NCBI RefSeq assembly: GCF_025989145.1
Contig: NZ_JAPDNQ010000001.1
Coordinates: 1,550,001-1,614,000 of the forward strand
Reading direction: 5' to 3'
DNA length: 64,000 nt
Source: Microbacterium sp. SSM24
GTDB lineage: Bacteria; Actinomycetota; Actinomycetes; Actinomycetales; Microbacteriaceae
The position numbers and the translations under genes are program-made. Below are positions 1 through 8,466 of the stretch, piece after piece; position 1 is the stretch's first letter, and each line of letters opens with the position of its first letter. A model generated the notes under the pieces. It was not told the DNA's origin, searched no databases, and worked only from the letters and a program-made list of their open reading frames with translations.

Positions 1-89
1 AGGAACAGCGGCTCCGCGATCAGCGCGCCGAGCGCGGGGACGGCGAGCCGGAGGATGTCGCGGTTCAGCGTCTGCGGGTGGCTCGTCAC
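1..89 (-). CDS. MATE-family efflux transporter (N-terminal fragment)
   Basis: Only the first 29 codons lie in the window; the gene runs off the left edge. Reading from a GTG at 89, the peptide begins MTSHPQTLNRDILRLAVPAL and continues into a hydrophobic GALIAEPLFL segment, the first helix typical of DinF-like MATE cation/drug antiporters in actinobacteria. An in-frame TAG four codons upstream rules out an earlier start. The gene diverges from the M13 peptidase, with about 70 bp between the starts. The family call rests on a short segment, so it is good but not certain. Confidence 0.7.
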   Translation of the reverse strand, partial: MTSHPQTLNRDILRLAVPALGALIAEPLF

Positions 90-146
90 GGTCCGAGCCT
101 AGGCGGGGGCACCCTCACGGCTTGCCCTCGGGTCGGAGGAGGCACA

Positions 147-152
147 TATCCT
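147..152 (+). promoter_or_regulatory. -10-like hexamer for a leaderless transcript of the M13 peptidase gene
   Basis: TATCCT ends exactly 6 nt before the ATG at 159. This spacing recurs at many genes here and predicts transcription starting on the A of the start codon. A purine-rich GGAGGAGG lies at 136-143, too far from the ATG to be a normal ribosome binding site. Confidence 0.5.
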
Positions 153-158
153 GGACCC

Positions 159-2123
159 ATGACCGACGCCCCCCGTACCGGTCTCGCGCTCGACGAGCTC
201 AGCGACGAGATCCGCCCGCAGGACGACCTGTTCCGTCACGTCAACGGCGCGTGGCTGGACCGTACCGACATCCCCGACGACAAGGCGAGGTGGGGGTCGT
301 TCCACCTCATCGCCGAGCAGGCCGAGAAGGACGTCCACGCGATCGTCGAGGAGTCGCAGGCCGCCGAGGCGGGCACCGAGGCCCGCAAGATCGGAGACCT
401 CTACACGAGCTTCATGGACACGGCGCGCATCTCCGAGCTGGGCGCCGCGCCGCTGGCCGATCACCTCGCCCGCGTCGACGCCGTGAGCGACATCCCGTCG
501 TTCCTGCGCACGGTCGGCGAGCTCGAGCGCGACGGCGTGGCGGGACTGGTGCACGTCTACATCGAGCCCGACCCCGGCAACCCGCAGCGCTACGTGCCCT
601 TCTTCATCCAGGGCGGGCTGTCGCTCCCCGATGAGAGCTACTACCGTCTCGAGAACTTCGAGGCCACGCGCATCGCGTACCGCGCGCACGTGCAGAAGAT
701 GCTCGAGCTGGCGGGCGTGGCCGAGGCCGCGGCATCCGCCGATCGCATCTTCGCGCTCGAGACCGAGCTCGCCACCCACCACTGGGACAACGTGAAGAGC
801 CGCGACGCGGTCGCGACGTACAACCTGAAGCCGTGGTCCGAGGTGCAGGAGCTCGTCGGCGTCGACCTCGGCCCCTGGGTCGCCGGCGTCGCGCCCGAGC
901 ACGGCGACGCGTTCGCCGAGGTCAACGTCTACCAGCCGAGCTTCGTCGAGGGCCTCGGGTCGCTGCTCACGGAGGAGCGCCTCGAGGACTGGAAGGCGTG
1001 GCTGCGCTGGTCGATCGTCCACGGCGCCGCGGCCTTCCTCTCCGACGACTTCGTCGACGAGAACTTCGCCTTCTACGGCACGCAGCTCACCGGCGTCCCG
1101 GTGAACCGCGAGCGGTGGAAGCGGGGCGTCGGCCTCGCCGAGGCCGCGATGGGCGAGGCGATCGGGCGGGTGTACGTCGAGCGCCACTTCCCGCCGGCGG
1201 CGAAGGACGCGATGGACGAGCTCGTCGCGAACCTCATCGAGGCGTACCGGCAGTCCATCACCGACCTGGAGTGGATGAGCCCCGAGACCCGCGAGCGCGC
1301 GCTCGCCAAGCTCGACGCGTTCACGCCGAAGATCGGCTACCCCGTCCGGTGGAAGGACTACGGCACGCTCGAGGTCGACCCGGCCGACCTGGTCGGCAAC
1401 GTCCACCGTGCGCACGTGTGGGAGCACGACCGGCAGCTCGCCAAGGTCGGTCAGCCGATCGACCGCGACGAGTGGTACATGACGCCGCAGACGGTCAACG
1501 CGTACTACAACCCCCTCATGAACGAGATCGTGTTCCCCGCGGCGATCCTGCAGTACCCCTTCTTCGAGGCCGATCGCGACGCGGCCGCCAACTACGGCGG
1601 CATCGGCGCGGTGATCGGGCACGAGATCGGCCACGGATTCGACGACCAGGGGAGCCGCTTCGACGGCGACGGCTCGCTGCGCGACTGGTGGACCGACGAC
1701 GACCGTGCCGCGTTCGAGGAGCGCACGAAGAACCTCATCGCCCAGTACGACACGCTCACGCCCGAGGGCCTCGGCGAGGACTACAAGGTCAACGGCGCGC
1801 TCACGATCGGCGAGAACATCGGCGACCTCGGCGGCCTCGGCATCGCGCTGAAGGCCTACGAGATCTCGCTGGGCGGTGCCGAGGCACCGGTGCTCGATGG
1901 CTACACCGGCGTGCAGCGGCTGCTGCTGAGCTGGGGTCAGATCTGGCAGCAGAAGGGCCGGGATGCCGAGACCATCCGTCTGCTGACGATCGACCCGCAC
2001 TCGCCGAACGAGTTCCGCTGCAACCAGATCGTCCGCAACATCGACGCGTTCTACGACGCGTTCGACGTGTCGGAGTCCGACGCGCTGTGGCTCGACAAGG
2101 AGCAGCGCGTCACCATCTGGTGA
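159..2123 (+). CDS. M13 family zinc metallopeptidase (neprilysin/PepO type)
   Basis: A 654-residue M13 (neprilysin/PepO) endopeptidase, expected to cleave small peptides. The zinc site is intact: HEIGH at residues 488-492 gives two His ligands and the catalytic Glu, and ENIGD at about 552-556 gives the third ligand Glu and the supporting Asp. The NAYYNP motif upstream matches the family's substrate-backbone-binding segment. No signal peptide or N-terminal membrane anchor is visible, so a cytosolic location is likely, as for bacterial PepO. ATG at 159 is chosen over an in-frame earlier codon at 78 because the extra residues are low complexity and a -10 hexamer lies 6 nt upstream. Confidence 0.95.
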   Translation: MTDAPRTGLALDELSDEIRPQDDLFRHVNGAWLDRTDIPDDKARWGSFHLIAEQAEKDVHAIVEESQAAEAGTEARKIGDLYTSFMDTARISELGAAPLADHLARVDAVSDIPSFLRTVGELERDGVAGLVHVYIEPDPGNPQRYVPFFIQGGLSLPDESYYRLENFEATRIAYRAHVQKMLELAGVAEAAASADRIFALETELATHHWDNVKSRDAVATYNLKPWSEVQELVGVDLGPWVAGVAPEHGDAFAEVNVYQPSFVEGLGSLLTEERLEDWKAWLRWSIVHGAAAFLSDDFVDENFAFYGTQLTGVPVNRERWKRGVGLAEAAMGEAIGRVYVERHFPPAAKDAMDELVANLIEAYRQSITDLEWMSPETRERALAKLDAFTPKIGYPVRWKDYGTLEVDPADLVGNVHRAHVWEHDRQLAKVGQPIDRDEWYMTPQTVNAYYNPLMNEIVFPAAILQYPFFEADRDAAANYGGIGAVIGHEIGHGFDDQGSRFDGDGSLRDWWTDDDRAAFEERTKNLIAQYDTLTPEGLGEDYKVNGALTIGENIGDLGGLGIALKAYEISLGGAEAPVLDGYTGVQRLLLSWGQIWQQKGRDAETIRLLTIDPHSPNEFRCNQIVRNIDAFYDAFDVSESDALWLDKEQRVTIW

Positions 2124-2185
2124 GCGTCACCCGCACGCGTCCTGGGGATGCGTGCGCTCCCACCCGAATCCACCGGAAGGAAACC

Positions 2186-3103
2186 GTGGGCACCGAGCCC
2201 AGAAAGGATGCCGAGTCGCAGCGGGGGTCGCGGCGAGGCACCAGCAGGCGAGCGCCGAGGCGGGCGGCCGCCGGACGCCGATCGTTCACGTCGACGCTGA
2301 AGGCGCTCGACGATCTCGCCGCGTCGGGCACCAGGATCTCGGTGCGCATCACCGACCTGGATCGCGGAAACGCGGTGCTCTCCGGCGACGACTTCGTGAC
2401 GCTCCCGGTGGCCGGTCTCGGCGTCGTGCCGCTGCTGATCGAGGTCGCCGCGGGCTTCGAGTCCGGCACGCTCGATCCGCTCGAGATCATCGATCGCTCG
2501 AGCGTAGAGACGGTCACGGTCGGCGGCGTGTGGCAGCACCTCGTGGCGCCGGCACTGCCGCTGTCGGATCTCGCGGTGCTCACCGCATCGACCGGGGATG
2601 CGCTCGCCGCCAATGCGCTGCTGTCGCGCGTCGGTCTCCCCGCGGTGCGCGCACGGATCGAGCAGCTCGGGCTCACGAGGTCGGCGATGCTCGACCGCTT
2701 CCGCGACGTCCGCGGCCCCGATGACGCACCGCACTTCGCGCTGGGCTCGGCGCGCGAGCTCGCCGAGGTCTTCGCGGCGCTCGTGAACTCCCAGGTCGTC
2801 TCACCCGGCGTGAGTGCGCAGGTCGCGGAGTGGCTGAGCCGCAACCACGACCTGTCGCTCGTCGCCTCGGCGACCGGGCTCGACCCGTTCTCGCACGACA
2901 ACGACGAGCACGGCATGCTCTTCATCAACAAGACGGGCCGGGATGCCGGCATCCGCGTCGAAGCCGGTGTGCTGGCGGGTCCGCGTGCCGGCGTGTCCTA
3001 TGCGCTCATCGTGTGCTTCGACGACCTGTCGATCATGCACCGCATGCGCGCGCACGAGGCCTTCCGCACGCTCGGCATGGAGCTCATGGAGTACGTGTTC
3101 TAG
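2186..3103 (+). CDS. Beta-lactamase/serine hydrolase-fold protein, catalytic residues lost
   Basis: A 305-residue protein with the length and order of a class A beta-lactamase-like serine hydrolase after a basic, disordered N-terminus of about 35 residues. The KTG motif is present (K249-T-G). The segment aligned with the SxxK nucleophile motif reads AGLGVVP at 76-82, with neither Ser nor Lys, and the SDN loop is also altered (TGDALAAN). It is therefore probably non-catalytic. No signal peptide is apparent. GTG at 2186 is chosen for its strong GGAAGGAA ribosome binding site at 2175-2182. Its stop overlaps the stop of the convergent gene in a CTAG. Confidence 0.75.
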   Translation: MGTEPRKDAESQRGSRRGTSRRAPRRAAAGRRSFTSTLKALDDLAASGTRISVRITDLDRGNAVLSGDDFVTLPVAGLGVVPLLIEVAAGFESGTLDPLEIIDRSSVETVTVGGVWQHLVAPALPLSDLAVLTASTGDALAANALLSRVGLPAVRARIEQLGLTRSAMLDRFRDVRGPDDAPHFALGSARELAEVFAALVNSQVVSPGVSAQVAEWLSRNHDLSLVASATGLDPFSHDNDEHGMLFINKTGRDAGIRVEAGVLAGPRAGVSYALIVCFDDLSIMHRMRAHEAFRTLGMELMEYVF

Positions 3104-3516
3104 GCGGCCGACCGTCGCGCGGGGGCGGCGAGGGGCATCCGGAACACCGTGTAGGTGGTGATCGCGAGCACCACGATCCCGATCGACTCCACGATCACGG
3201 TCTCGGGGACGAGCATGAAGTCCCACGTCTCGTGGATGCCGAACAGGCCGACCGTCAGAGCCAGCACGAGCGCGAGCAGCGTCGCGATGAGGAACAGCAG
3301 GCTCAGCACGGTGGCGAGCTGCAGCATCCTTCCCTTGAGCACGACCATCGCGATCGCCAGCACCAGTCCGGCGACGGCGTTGAGCACGAACATCACGCCC
3401 AGGATGCCGCCGACGCCGTTGAAGACGAGGTACAGGTGGATGCCGCCCGCGGCGAGCAGGAACAGTGCGCTGAGGATGCGCAGGGCCCACAGGACCCTCT
3501 GGTTGCCGTCGTTCAT
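3100..3516 (-). CDS. Small four-helix membrane protein, function unknown
   Basis: 138 residues with four hydrophobic helices and an arginine-containing C-terminal tail. I do not recognise a named family with confidence. Its ATG at 3516 overlaps the stop of the CDP-alcohol phosphatidyltransferase gene (ATGA, 3513-3516), so the two are probably translationally coupled and it may serve the same membrane process. A GAGG lies 7-10 nt upstream of the start. It converges on the serine hydrolase-fold gene and shares its CTAG stop. Confidence 0.75.
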   Translation of the reverse strand: MNDGNQRVLWALRILSALFLLAAGGIHLYLVFNGVGGILGVMFVLNAVAGLVLAIAMVVLKGRMLQLATVLSLLFLIATLLALVLALTVGLFGIHETWDFMLVPETVIVESIGIVVLAITTYTVFRMPLAAPARRSAA

Positions 3517-4256
3517 GTCGTCGACCTCACATTCCTTGGGTGGTCCGCGTGTGCGGGGATGGCCGGGGTGAGCCGGTGGGCGGCGAGCCAGACGACGTCG
3601 CGGCCGAACGACTCGAGCAGCAGGGCGAGGGCGAGGAGCGTCACGGCCAGGCTCGCAGGGGAGGGGAGAAGACCGGATGCCGCGGCGATGAGGGCGATGC
3701 CCGACACGGCGGTCACGACTTTGCGCCAGTACCTCGGCGGCAGCGTCGCGCGCATCCAGGGCAGCACCCACCCGGCCGCGACGAACGCGTAGCGCAGCAG
3801 GCCGATCACCAGCACCCATCCGCCCAGGGTCTGCGCGACATACGCGCTGAGCACGAGCAGCAGGAACGCGTCGACCTCCATGTCGAACCGGGCGCCCAGC
3901 TCGCTCTCGGAGTGGGTGCGGCGCGCCAGCCAGCCGTCGACGGCGTCGAGCGCGAGGGCGGTGCTCGCCAGCACGATGAGCAGCGGCACCGGCACGGCGG
4001 CGGTGAAGCTCGTCGCGATGAGCGCCGTGACGAGCGCGACGAGGGTCGATCGGGTCGCGGTGGCCGCGTTCGCCGGGCCGAACGACCACATCGCCCGGCG
4101 ATGCAACCCCCTGGCGAGCAGGGCGTTCGAGGCGAGAAGGTAGGCGAGTCCGGTGGTCCATCCGGCCGCCGACAGCGGGGAGACGAGCGCGACCAGGATC
4201 AGGCCGGCGACTCCCGCGAGGAGCGACGCGAGCGGAGCGAGATGAACCTTCGGCAT
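3513..4256 (-). CDS. CDP-alcohol phosphatidyltransferase family protein
   Basis: A 247-residue integral membrane enzyme predicted to swap CMP of a CDP-activated lipid or alcohol for an alcohol acceptor. The full signature is visible: D104, D107-G108, A111-R112, G121, D125 and D129, where the four Asp bind two metal ions. About six hydrophobic helices surround it. The acceptor (inositol phosphate, glycerol phosphate or another) cannot be read from sequence. It diverges from the dehydrogenase/PTPS/glycosyltransferase operon, which suggests a lipid-linked product. An in-frame GTG at 4265, closer to GGAGAAAC, is an alternative start. Confidence 0.85.
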   Translation of the reverse strand: MPKVHLAPLASLLAGVAGLILVALVSPLSAAGWTTGLAYLLASNALLARGLHRRAMWSFGPANAATATRSTLVALVTALIATSFTAAVPVPLLIVLASTALALDAVDGWLARRTHSESELGARFDMEVDAFLLLVLSAYVAQTLGGWVLVIGLLRYAFVAAGWVLPWMRATLPPRYWRKVVTAVSGIALIAAASGLLPSPASLAVTLLALALLLESFGRDVVWLAAHRLTPAIPAHADHPRNVRSTT

Positions 4257-4342
4257 GGGGAGCACCGTTTCTCCGTCATGGATATCACCGGTGACACGGA
4301 ACCGGGGTGGGGTTCGGTTCAATCGGGCAGGATGCTGCGCTG

Positions 4343-5317
4343 ATGCCCGCGACCGCGTTCTGGGTCGACGGTCCGTCGCAGGGGTCGCTGCGCGAGGTCG
4401 CACTGAGCGAGCCCCGATCCGGTGACGCGGTCGTGCGCACCCTCGTGACGGGCATCAGCCGGGGAACCGAATCGATCGTGTTCCGGGGCGAGGTTCCGGC
4501 GACGGAGCGCGACCGCATGCGCGCGCCCTTCCAGGCGGGCGACCTCCCCGGCCCGGTCGTCTACGGCTATCTCAATGTCGGGGTCGTGGAGAGCGGGCCG
4601 GCCGGGCTCGCCGGCCGCACGGTCTTCACCCTCTTCCCGCACCAGTCGCGGTTCGTCGTGCCGGCATCGGAGGTGTCGGTCGTGCCCGACGCGGTGCCGC
4701 CCCGTCGCGCCGTCCTCGCGGGCGCGGTCGAGACGGCGGTGAACATCCTGTGGGATGCCGCGCCGCTCGTGGGCGACCGTGTCAGCGTCGTCGGCGCGGG
4801 GATGATCGGCTGTGCGGTCGCGCGCCTGGCTGCCGGCATCCCAGGCGCGGACGTCGTGCTCGTCGACGTCGATCCCGCGAAGGCCGAGGTGGCGGAGGGT
4901 CTCGGGGTCGCGTTCGCCCCGCCCGATGGCGCACCGAGCGACCGCGACCTCGTGATCCACACGAGTGGATCCGGTGAGGGTCTGCAGCTCGCGATCGACA
5001 GCGTGGCGACCGAGGGCGAGGTGATCGAGGCGAGCTGGTTCGGCGATCGCCCGGTGAGCCTGCACCTCGGCGGTGCGTTCCACTCCCGGCGCCTCACGCT
5101 GCGGTCGAGCCAGGTCGGGATGGTGTCGCCGCGACGGCGCGGCACCCGCACGACCCGCGATCGCCTCGCGTTCGCCCTCGAGCTGCTGCGCGATCCCGTC
5201 TTCGACCTCCTGCTGACGGGCGAGTCGTCGTGGCGGGAGCTGCCCACGGTGATGGCGGCGATCTCCGACGGCTCCGCCCCGGGGCTGTGCCACACGATCG
5301 ACTGGAGCGACGCATGA
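4343..5317 (+). CDS. MDR-superfamily (zinc-type alcohol dehydrogenase-like) oxidoreductase
   Basis: 324 residues with a GroES-like N-terminal half (GISRGTE at 38-44) and a Rossmann half with the nucleotide motif GAGMIG at 151-156 followed by a DVDPAK loop. The catalytic-zinc Cys/His positions of classical alcohol dehydrogenases are not evident, so it is more likely a non-zinc MDR reductase or dehydrogenase of unknown substrate. It is first in a run of seven overlapping genes. Its TGA overlaps the ATG of the PTPS-like gene (ATGA at 5314-5317). SCO6650-type loci in other actinobacteria also pair a PTPS homologue with pathway enzymes (from memory). Confidence 0.85.
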   Translation: MPATAFWVDGPSQGSLREVALSEPRSGDAVVRTLVTGISRGTESIVFRGEVPATERDRMRAPFQAGDLPGPVVYGYLNVGVVESGPAGLAGRTVFTLFPHQSRFVVPASEVSVVPDAVPPRRAVLAGAVETAVNILWDAAPLVGDRVSVVGAGMIGCAVARLAAGIPGADVVLVDVDPAKAEVAEGLGVAFAPPDGAPSDRDLVIHTSGSGEGLQLAIDSVATEGEVIEASWFGDRPVSLHLGGAFHSRRLTLRSSQVGMVSPRRRGTRTTRDRLAFALELLRDPVFDLLLTGESSWRELPTVMAAISDGSAPGLCHTIDWSDA

Positions 5318-5709
5318 CCTACTCCCTGACGGTGCGCGACCACATCATGATCGCCCACAGCCTCACCGGCGAGGCCTTCGGCCCGGCGCAGCGGCTGCAC
5401 GGAGCGACGTACGTCGTGGACGCGACGTTTCGGACCTCGGCGCTCGGCGACGACGGCGTGGTCGTCGACATCGGGCGGGCGGGCGAGGTGCTGCGCGGCA
5501 TCCTGTCGCTCCTCTCGTACCGCAACCTCGATGAGGAGCCGGAGTTCGCCGGGGTCAACACGACCACCGAGCGGCTGTGCGGCGCCATCGCCGGCAAGCT
5601 CGTCGCCGCGGTGCGGGACGGCGCCCTCGGCGAGGTGCGCCTCACGGGGATCGGCGTCACGCTGCACGAGTCGCACGTCGCGTGGGCGTCGTACGAGGTG
5701 GAGCTGTGA
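5314..5709 (+). CDS. 6-pyruvoyltetrahydropterin synthase/QueD-fold protein, non-canonical active site
   Basis: 131 residues, the normal PTPS length, with the T-fold layout. The metal site is incomplete: H15 and H29 remain, but the second His of the HGH motif is A31. The triad is also gone: the Cys position is A25, and the LDH motif reads LSY (S68, Y69). The pterin-anchoring Glu near the C-terminus (E119) is kept. This matches what I recall for Streptomyces coelicolor SCO6650, a PTPS homologue whose structure lacks zinc and catalytic triad but keeps a pterin-like binding pocket. It should bind a pterin-like ligand rather than make 6-pyruvoyl- or 6-carboxytetrahydropterin. It overlaps both neighbours by 4 nt. 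Confidence 0.85.
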   Translation: MTYSLTVRDHIMIAHSLTGEAFGPAQRLHGATYVVDATFRTSALGDDGVVVDIGRAGEVLRGILSLLSYRNLDEEPEFAGVNTTTERLCGAIAGKLVAAVRDGALGEVRLTGIGVTLHESHVAWASYEVEL

Positions 5710-6728
5710 CCGGACGCCGGCTGTGGTTCGTGGTTCCCGAGGGGATCGACGATCCGGCGCGCGTGAGCGGCGGAAACGTCTTCGATGCCCGGGTCGCAGA
5801 GGGACTGCGCCGGCTGGGCTGGGACGTGCGGTGGGTGGTGGCAGGACCGGATGCCGCGTCCCGCGCCGCGCTCGGACGCGTGCCCACCGGCGGTCTGGTG
5901 CTGGTCGACGGCCTCGTCGCCCGGGGCGCGGTCGCCGCGCTCGCGGCGGCGGCCGGGCGCCTGCGTCTGGCGGTCCTCGTGCACATGGTGACCGCCGCAT
6001 TCGACGACGCCGACCCCGCCGAGCTCGAGAACGAGCGGCGGATGCTGGCGAGCGTGAACCTCGTCGTCGCCACGAGCGCATGGACGCGGGACGAGCTCGT
6101 CTCTCGCGCGCTCGTGGCACCCGACCGGGTCGTGGTCGCGACTCCGGGATCGGATGCCGCACCGCTGTCGATCGGCACGGCGACGGGCGGGTCGCTGCTG
6201 TGCGTGGGCGTCGTCGCCCCGCACAAGGGGCAGGATCTGCTCGTCGACGCGCTCGCCGCGCTCGGACCCGGCTGGACCTGCACGATCGCCGGGTCCGTCG
6301 CCGCCGACCCCGGGTTCGTGCGGCGGATCGCGGCGCACGCGGCGGAGGCCGGTCTCGCCGAGCGCATCACGTGGGCGGGGGTCGTGCACGGGCGCGCCCT
6401 GGACGCGCTCTACGCGCGAGCCGACCTGCTCGTCGCACCCTCGCGCACCGAGAGCTACGGCATGGCCGTCGGCGATGCGCTGCGGCGCGGCATCCCCGTC
6501 GTCGCCACCCGTGTCGGGGGGATCCCGGAGGCCGTCCAGCCGGGCCGGGCCGCGATCCTGGTGCCGCCGGATCGGCCGGCCGCCCTGGGCGATGCCCTCC
6601 GGCGGTGGATGGCGGACCCCGCTCTGCGCGCGGACCTCACCGCCCGGGCACGGGACGAGGGTCCGCGCCGCCGCGGCTGGATCGAGACGGCCGGCGCCGT
6701 CGACCGAGCGCTGCGGAGCCTGCCGTGA
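5706..6728 (+). CDS. Family 4 glycosyltransferase (GT-B fold)
   Basis: A 340-residue retaining GT-B glycosyltransferase. The C-terminal donor domain shows the [13 protein letters not shown] entry strand and the ESYGMAVGD acidic motif, followed by a [11 protein letters not shown] loop, all typical of GT4 enzymes. The Glu that normally closes the E-x7-E motif is Asp. The N-terminal acceptor domain starts with a [13 protein letters not shown] segment. Donor and acceptor are unknown. GTG at 5706 overlaps the stop of the PTPS-like gene (GTGA), so translation is coupled. Confidence 0.9.
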   Translation: MTGRRLWFVVPEGIDDPARVSGGNVFDARVAEGLRRLGWDVRWVVAGPDAASRAALGRVPTGGLVLVDGLVARGAVAALAAAAGRLRLAVLVHMVTAAFDDADPAELENERRMLASVNLVVATSAWTRDELVSRALVAPDRVVVATPGSDAAPLSIGTATGGSLLCVGVVAPHKGQDLLVDALAALGPGWTCTIAGSVAADPGFVRRIAAHAAEAGLAERITWAGVVHGRALDALYARADLLVAPSRTESYGMAVGDALRRGIPVVATRVGGIPEAVQPGRAAILVPPDRPAALGDALRRWMADPALRADLTARARDEGPRRRGWIETAGAVDRALRSLP

Positions 6729-7525
6729 GCGTCGTCATCCCGGTGTCCGCCGATTGGCTCACGCTGCGCGAGCAGGCGGATGCCGCGGCCCGGTCCCGCC
6801 CGCTGGCGCGCCGCGCGTCGCGCCTGGTGCACGCGCCGGTGACGGTGCACGACCTCGGCAGCGGCACCGGGTCGATGATGCGCTGGCTCGCGCCTCGCCT
6901 CCCCGCGCCTCAGACGTGGGTGCTGCACGACTGGAACGCCGCACTCCTCGAGCACGCGGCCGCCGCACCGCCGGAGCCCGTGACCGCGGTGCAACCGCGC
7001 GTGGGACACCTGGAGCATCTGCGGGCGGAGGACCTGGCCGGGGCCTCGCTGGTCGTGACGTCGGCCCTCCTCGACGTGCTGTCGGCGCCGGAGGTCGAGG
7101 CGATCGTCGCGGCCTGCATCGGAGTCGGCGCACCGGGCCTGTTCGCACTCACCGTCGACGGGCGGGTCTCGCTCGACCCGGTCGACCCCGGCGACCGCGT
7201 CTTCGCGGCCGCGTTCAACGACCACCAGCGCCGGATCGCCGAGGACCGCCGCCTGCTCGGACCGGACGCGGTCGCACTCGCCGCCGGGCTGTTCCGCGCG
7301 GCCGGATGGTCCGTGCGGACGGATGCCTCGCCCTGGCGGCTCGGCGACCGCGAGCCCGCACTCGTGGCCGAGTGGCTGGAGGGCTGGCTCGCCGCCGCCG
7401 TCGAGGAGCGTCCGGCGCTCACCGAATGGGCGGGCGAGTACCTGCGCACGCGACGCGCCCAGCTCGCCGCCGGCGCACTCCACGTGGTCGTCCACCACCG
7501 CGATCTCCTCGCGTGGCCGTCATGA
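6725..7525 (+). CDS. Class I SAM-dependent methyltransferase
   Basis: 266 residues with motif I VHDLGSGTG at 41-49 and an acidic residue ending the next strand (HDWN), the usual SAM-binding layout. The rest is a Rossmann-like methyltransferase domain with an extended C-terminal helical part. The substrate is unknown; placement between a glycosyltransferase gene and a flippase-like membrane protein gene suggests methylation of the same small molecule or glycan. GTG at 6725 overlaps the previous stop (GTGA) and its own TGA overlaps the next ATG (7522-7525). Confidence 0.85.
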   Translation: MSVVIPVSADWLTLREQADAAARSRPLARRASRLVHAPVTVHDLGSGTGSMMRWLAPRLPAPQTWVLHDWNAALLEHAAAAPPEPVTAVQPRVGHLEHLRAEDLAGASLVVTSALLDVLSAPEVEAIVAACIGVGAPGLFALTVDGRVSLDPVDPGDRVFAAAFNDHQRRIAEDRRLLGPDAVALAAGLFRAAGWSVRTDASPWRLGDREPALVAEWLEGWLAAAVEERPALTEWAGEYLRTRRAQLAAGALHVVVHHRDLLAWPS

Positions 7526-8466
7526 GCGCCGTTCGCGCCCTCTCGGCGAGCCGCAGCGGGCGGTGGCAGGCCTGGCTGCGCGCGGCGGCCGGTGCGGCGA
7601 TCCTCGTGGGGATCGTGGCGGTCGCGGGCGCCGAGCCGTTCGTGCGGGGCCTCGCGGCGGTGTCGCCGGCCGCGATCGCCGCGGCCGTCGTGCTCGCCGC
7701 GGCGGCGACGTGCGCGGCGGCGTGGCGGTGGCGCACGCTCGCGACGCGGATGGGTCTGCGCCTGGGCTGGGGCGAGTCGGTGGCCGCGTACTACCGATCG
7801 CAGTTCCTCAACACGGTGCTGCCGGGCGGCGTCGTCGGCGACGTCCACCGTGCCGTGTCGCACGGCCGCAGCGTCGACCAGGTCGCGCAGGCCACGCGCG
7901 CAGTGGCGGCCGAGCGCGCCGCAGGACAGGCGGTGCAGCTCTGCCTCGCTCTCGTCGTCCTCGCGATCGTCGGTGCGGCGGCGGCCGCGTCGGCCGTGGC
8001 CGTGCTCCTCGTCGTCGTCGCGATGGTCGCCGTGCTCGCGATCGTCGCCGCGGCGAGCCGGCGCGTCCGGGCCTTCTTCGCGCACGAAGGAGCGGTGCTG
8101 CGGTCGGCCTTCGCGTCGGCCGGGACGGTGGTGCGCGTCGTGGCGGCATCCGTCGTCGTCCTCGGCGCGCACGTCGCGACGTTCCTCGTCGCGTGCGTCG
8201 CCGTCGGAGTGGATGCCTCGCCGGAACGCGTCGCGGCGGCGGCGCTCGTGGCGGTGCTGGCCTCGTCGATCCCGCTCAGCCTGGGCGGGTGGGGTCCGCG
8301 CGAGGGGGCGGCGGCCTGGGCGTTCGGCGTCGCGGGGCTCGGTGCCGCCGCGGGCATCGCCGCCTCCACCGCGTACGGCGTGCTCGCCATGATCGCCGTC
8401 GCTCCGGGAGCGGCCGTGGTCGCGGCATCCGCCATCCGCCGTCGCAGCGGGAGGGCCCGCGCATGA
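7522..8466 (+). CDS. Lysylphosphatidylglycerol synthase-TM/UPF0104-like flippase-type membrane protein
   Basis: 314 residues with about eight membrane helices. It resembles the AglD2/MprF transmembrane (UPF0104) family, whose members flip aminoacylated lipids or act in polyisoprenyl-lipid glycosylation. Conserved-looking features include FLNTVLPGGVVGD after the second or third helix and SLGGWGPREGA near the C-terminus. No soluble aminoacyl-transferase domain is attached. In this operon it is a natural candidate to move the product across the membrane. Its start overlaps the methyltransferase stop and its stop overlaps the next ATG. Confidence 0.85.
   Translation: MSAVRALSASRSGRWQAWLRAAAGAAILVGIVAVAGAEPFVRGLAAVSPAAIAAAVVLAAAATCAAAWRWRTLATRMGLRLGWGESVAAYYRSQFLNTVLPGGVVGDVHRAVSHGRSVDQVAQATRAVAAERAAGQAVQLCLALVVLAIVGAAAAASAVAVLLVVVAMVAVLAIVAAASRRVRAFFAHEGAVLRSAFASAGTVVRVVAASVVVLGAHVATFLVACVAVGVDASPERVAAAALVAVLASSIPLSLGGWGPREGAAAWAFGVAGLGAAAGIAASTAYGVLAMIAVAPGAAVVAASAIRRRSGRARA

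Noticed and set aside
99..2000. Long open frame antisense to the M13 peptidase gene (633 codons)
   Set aside because: It mirrors the peptidase gene, has Arg/Val/Asp-rich composition with no motif, and results from GC-rich codon bias in the opposite strand.
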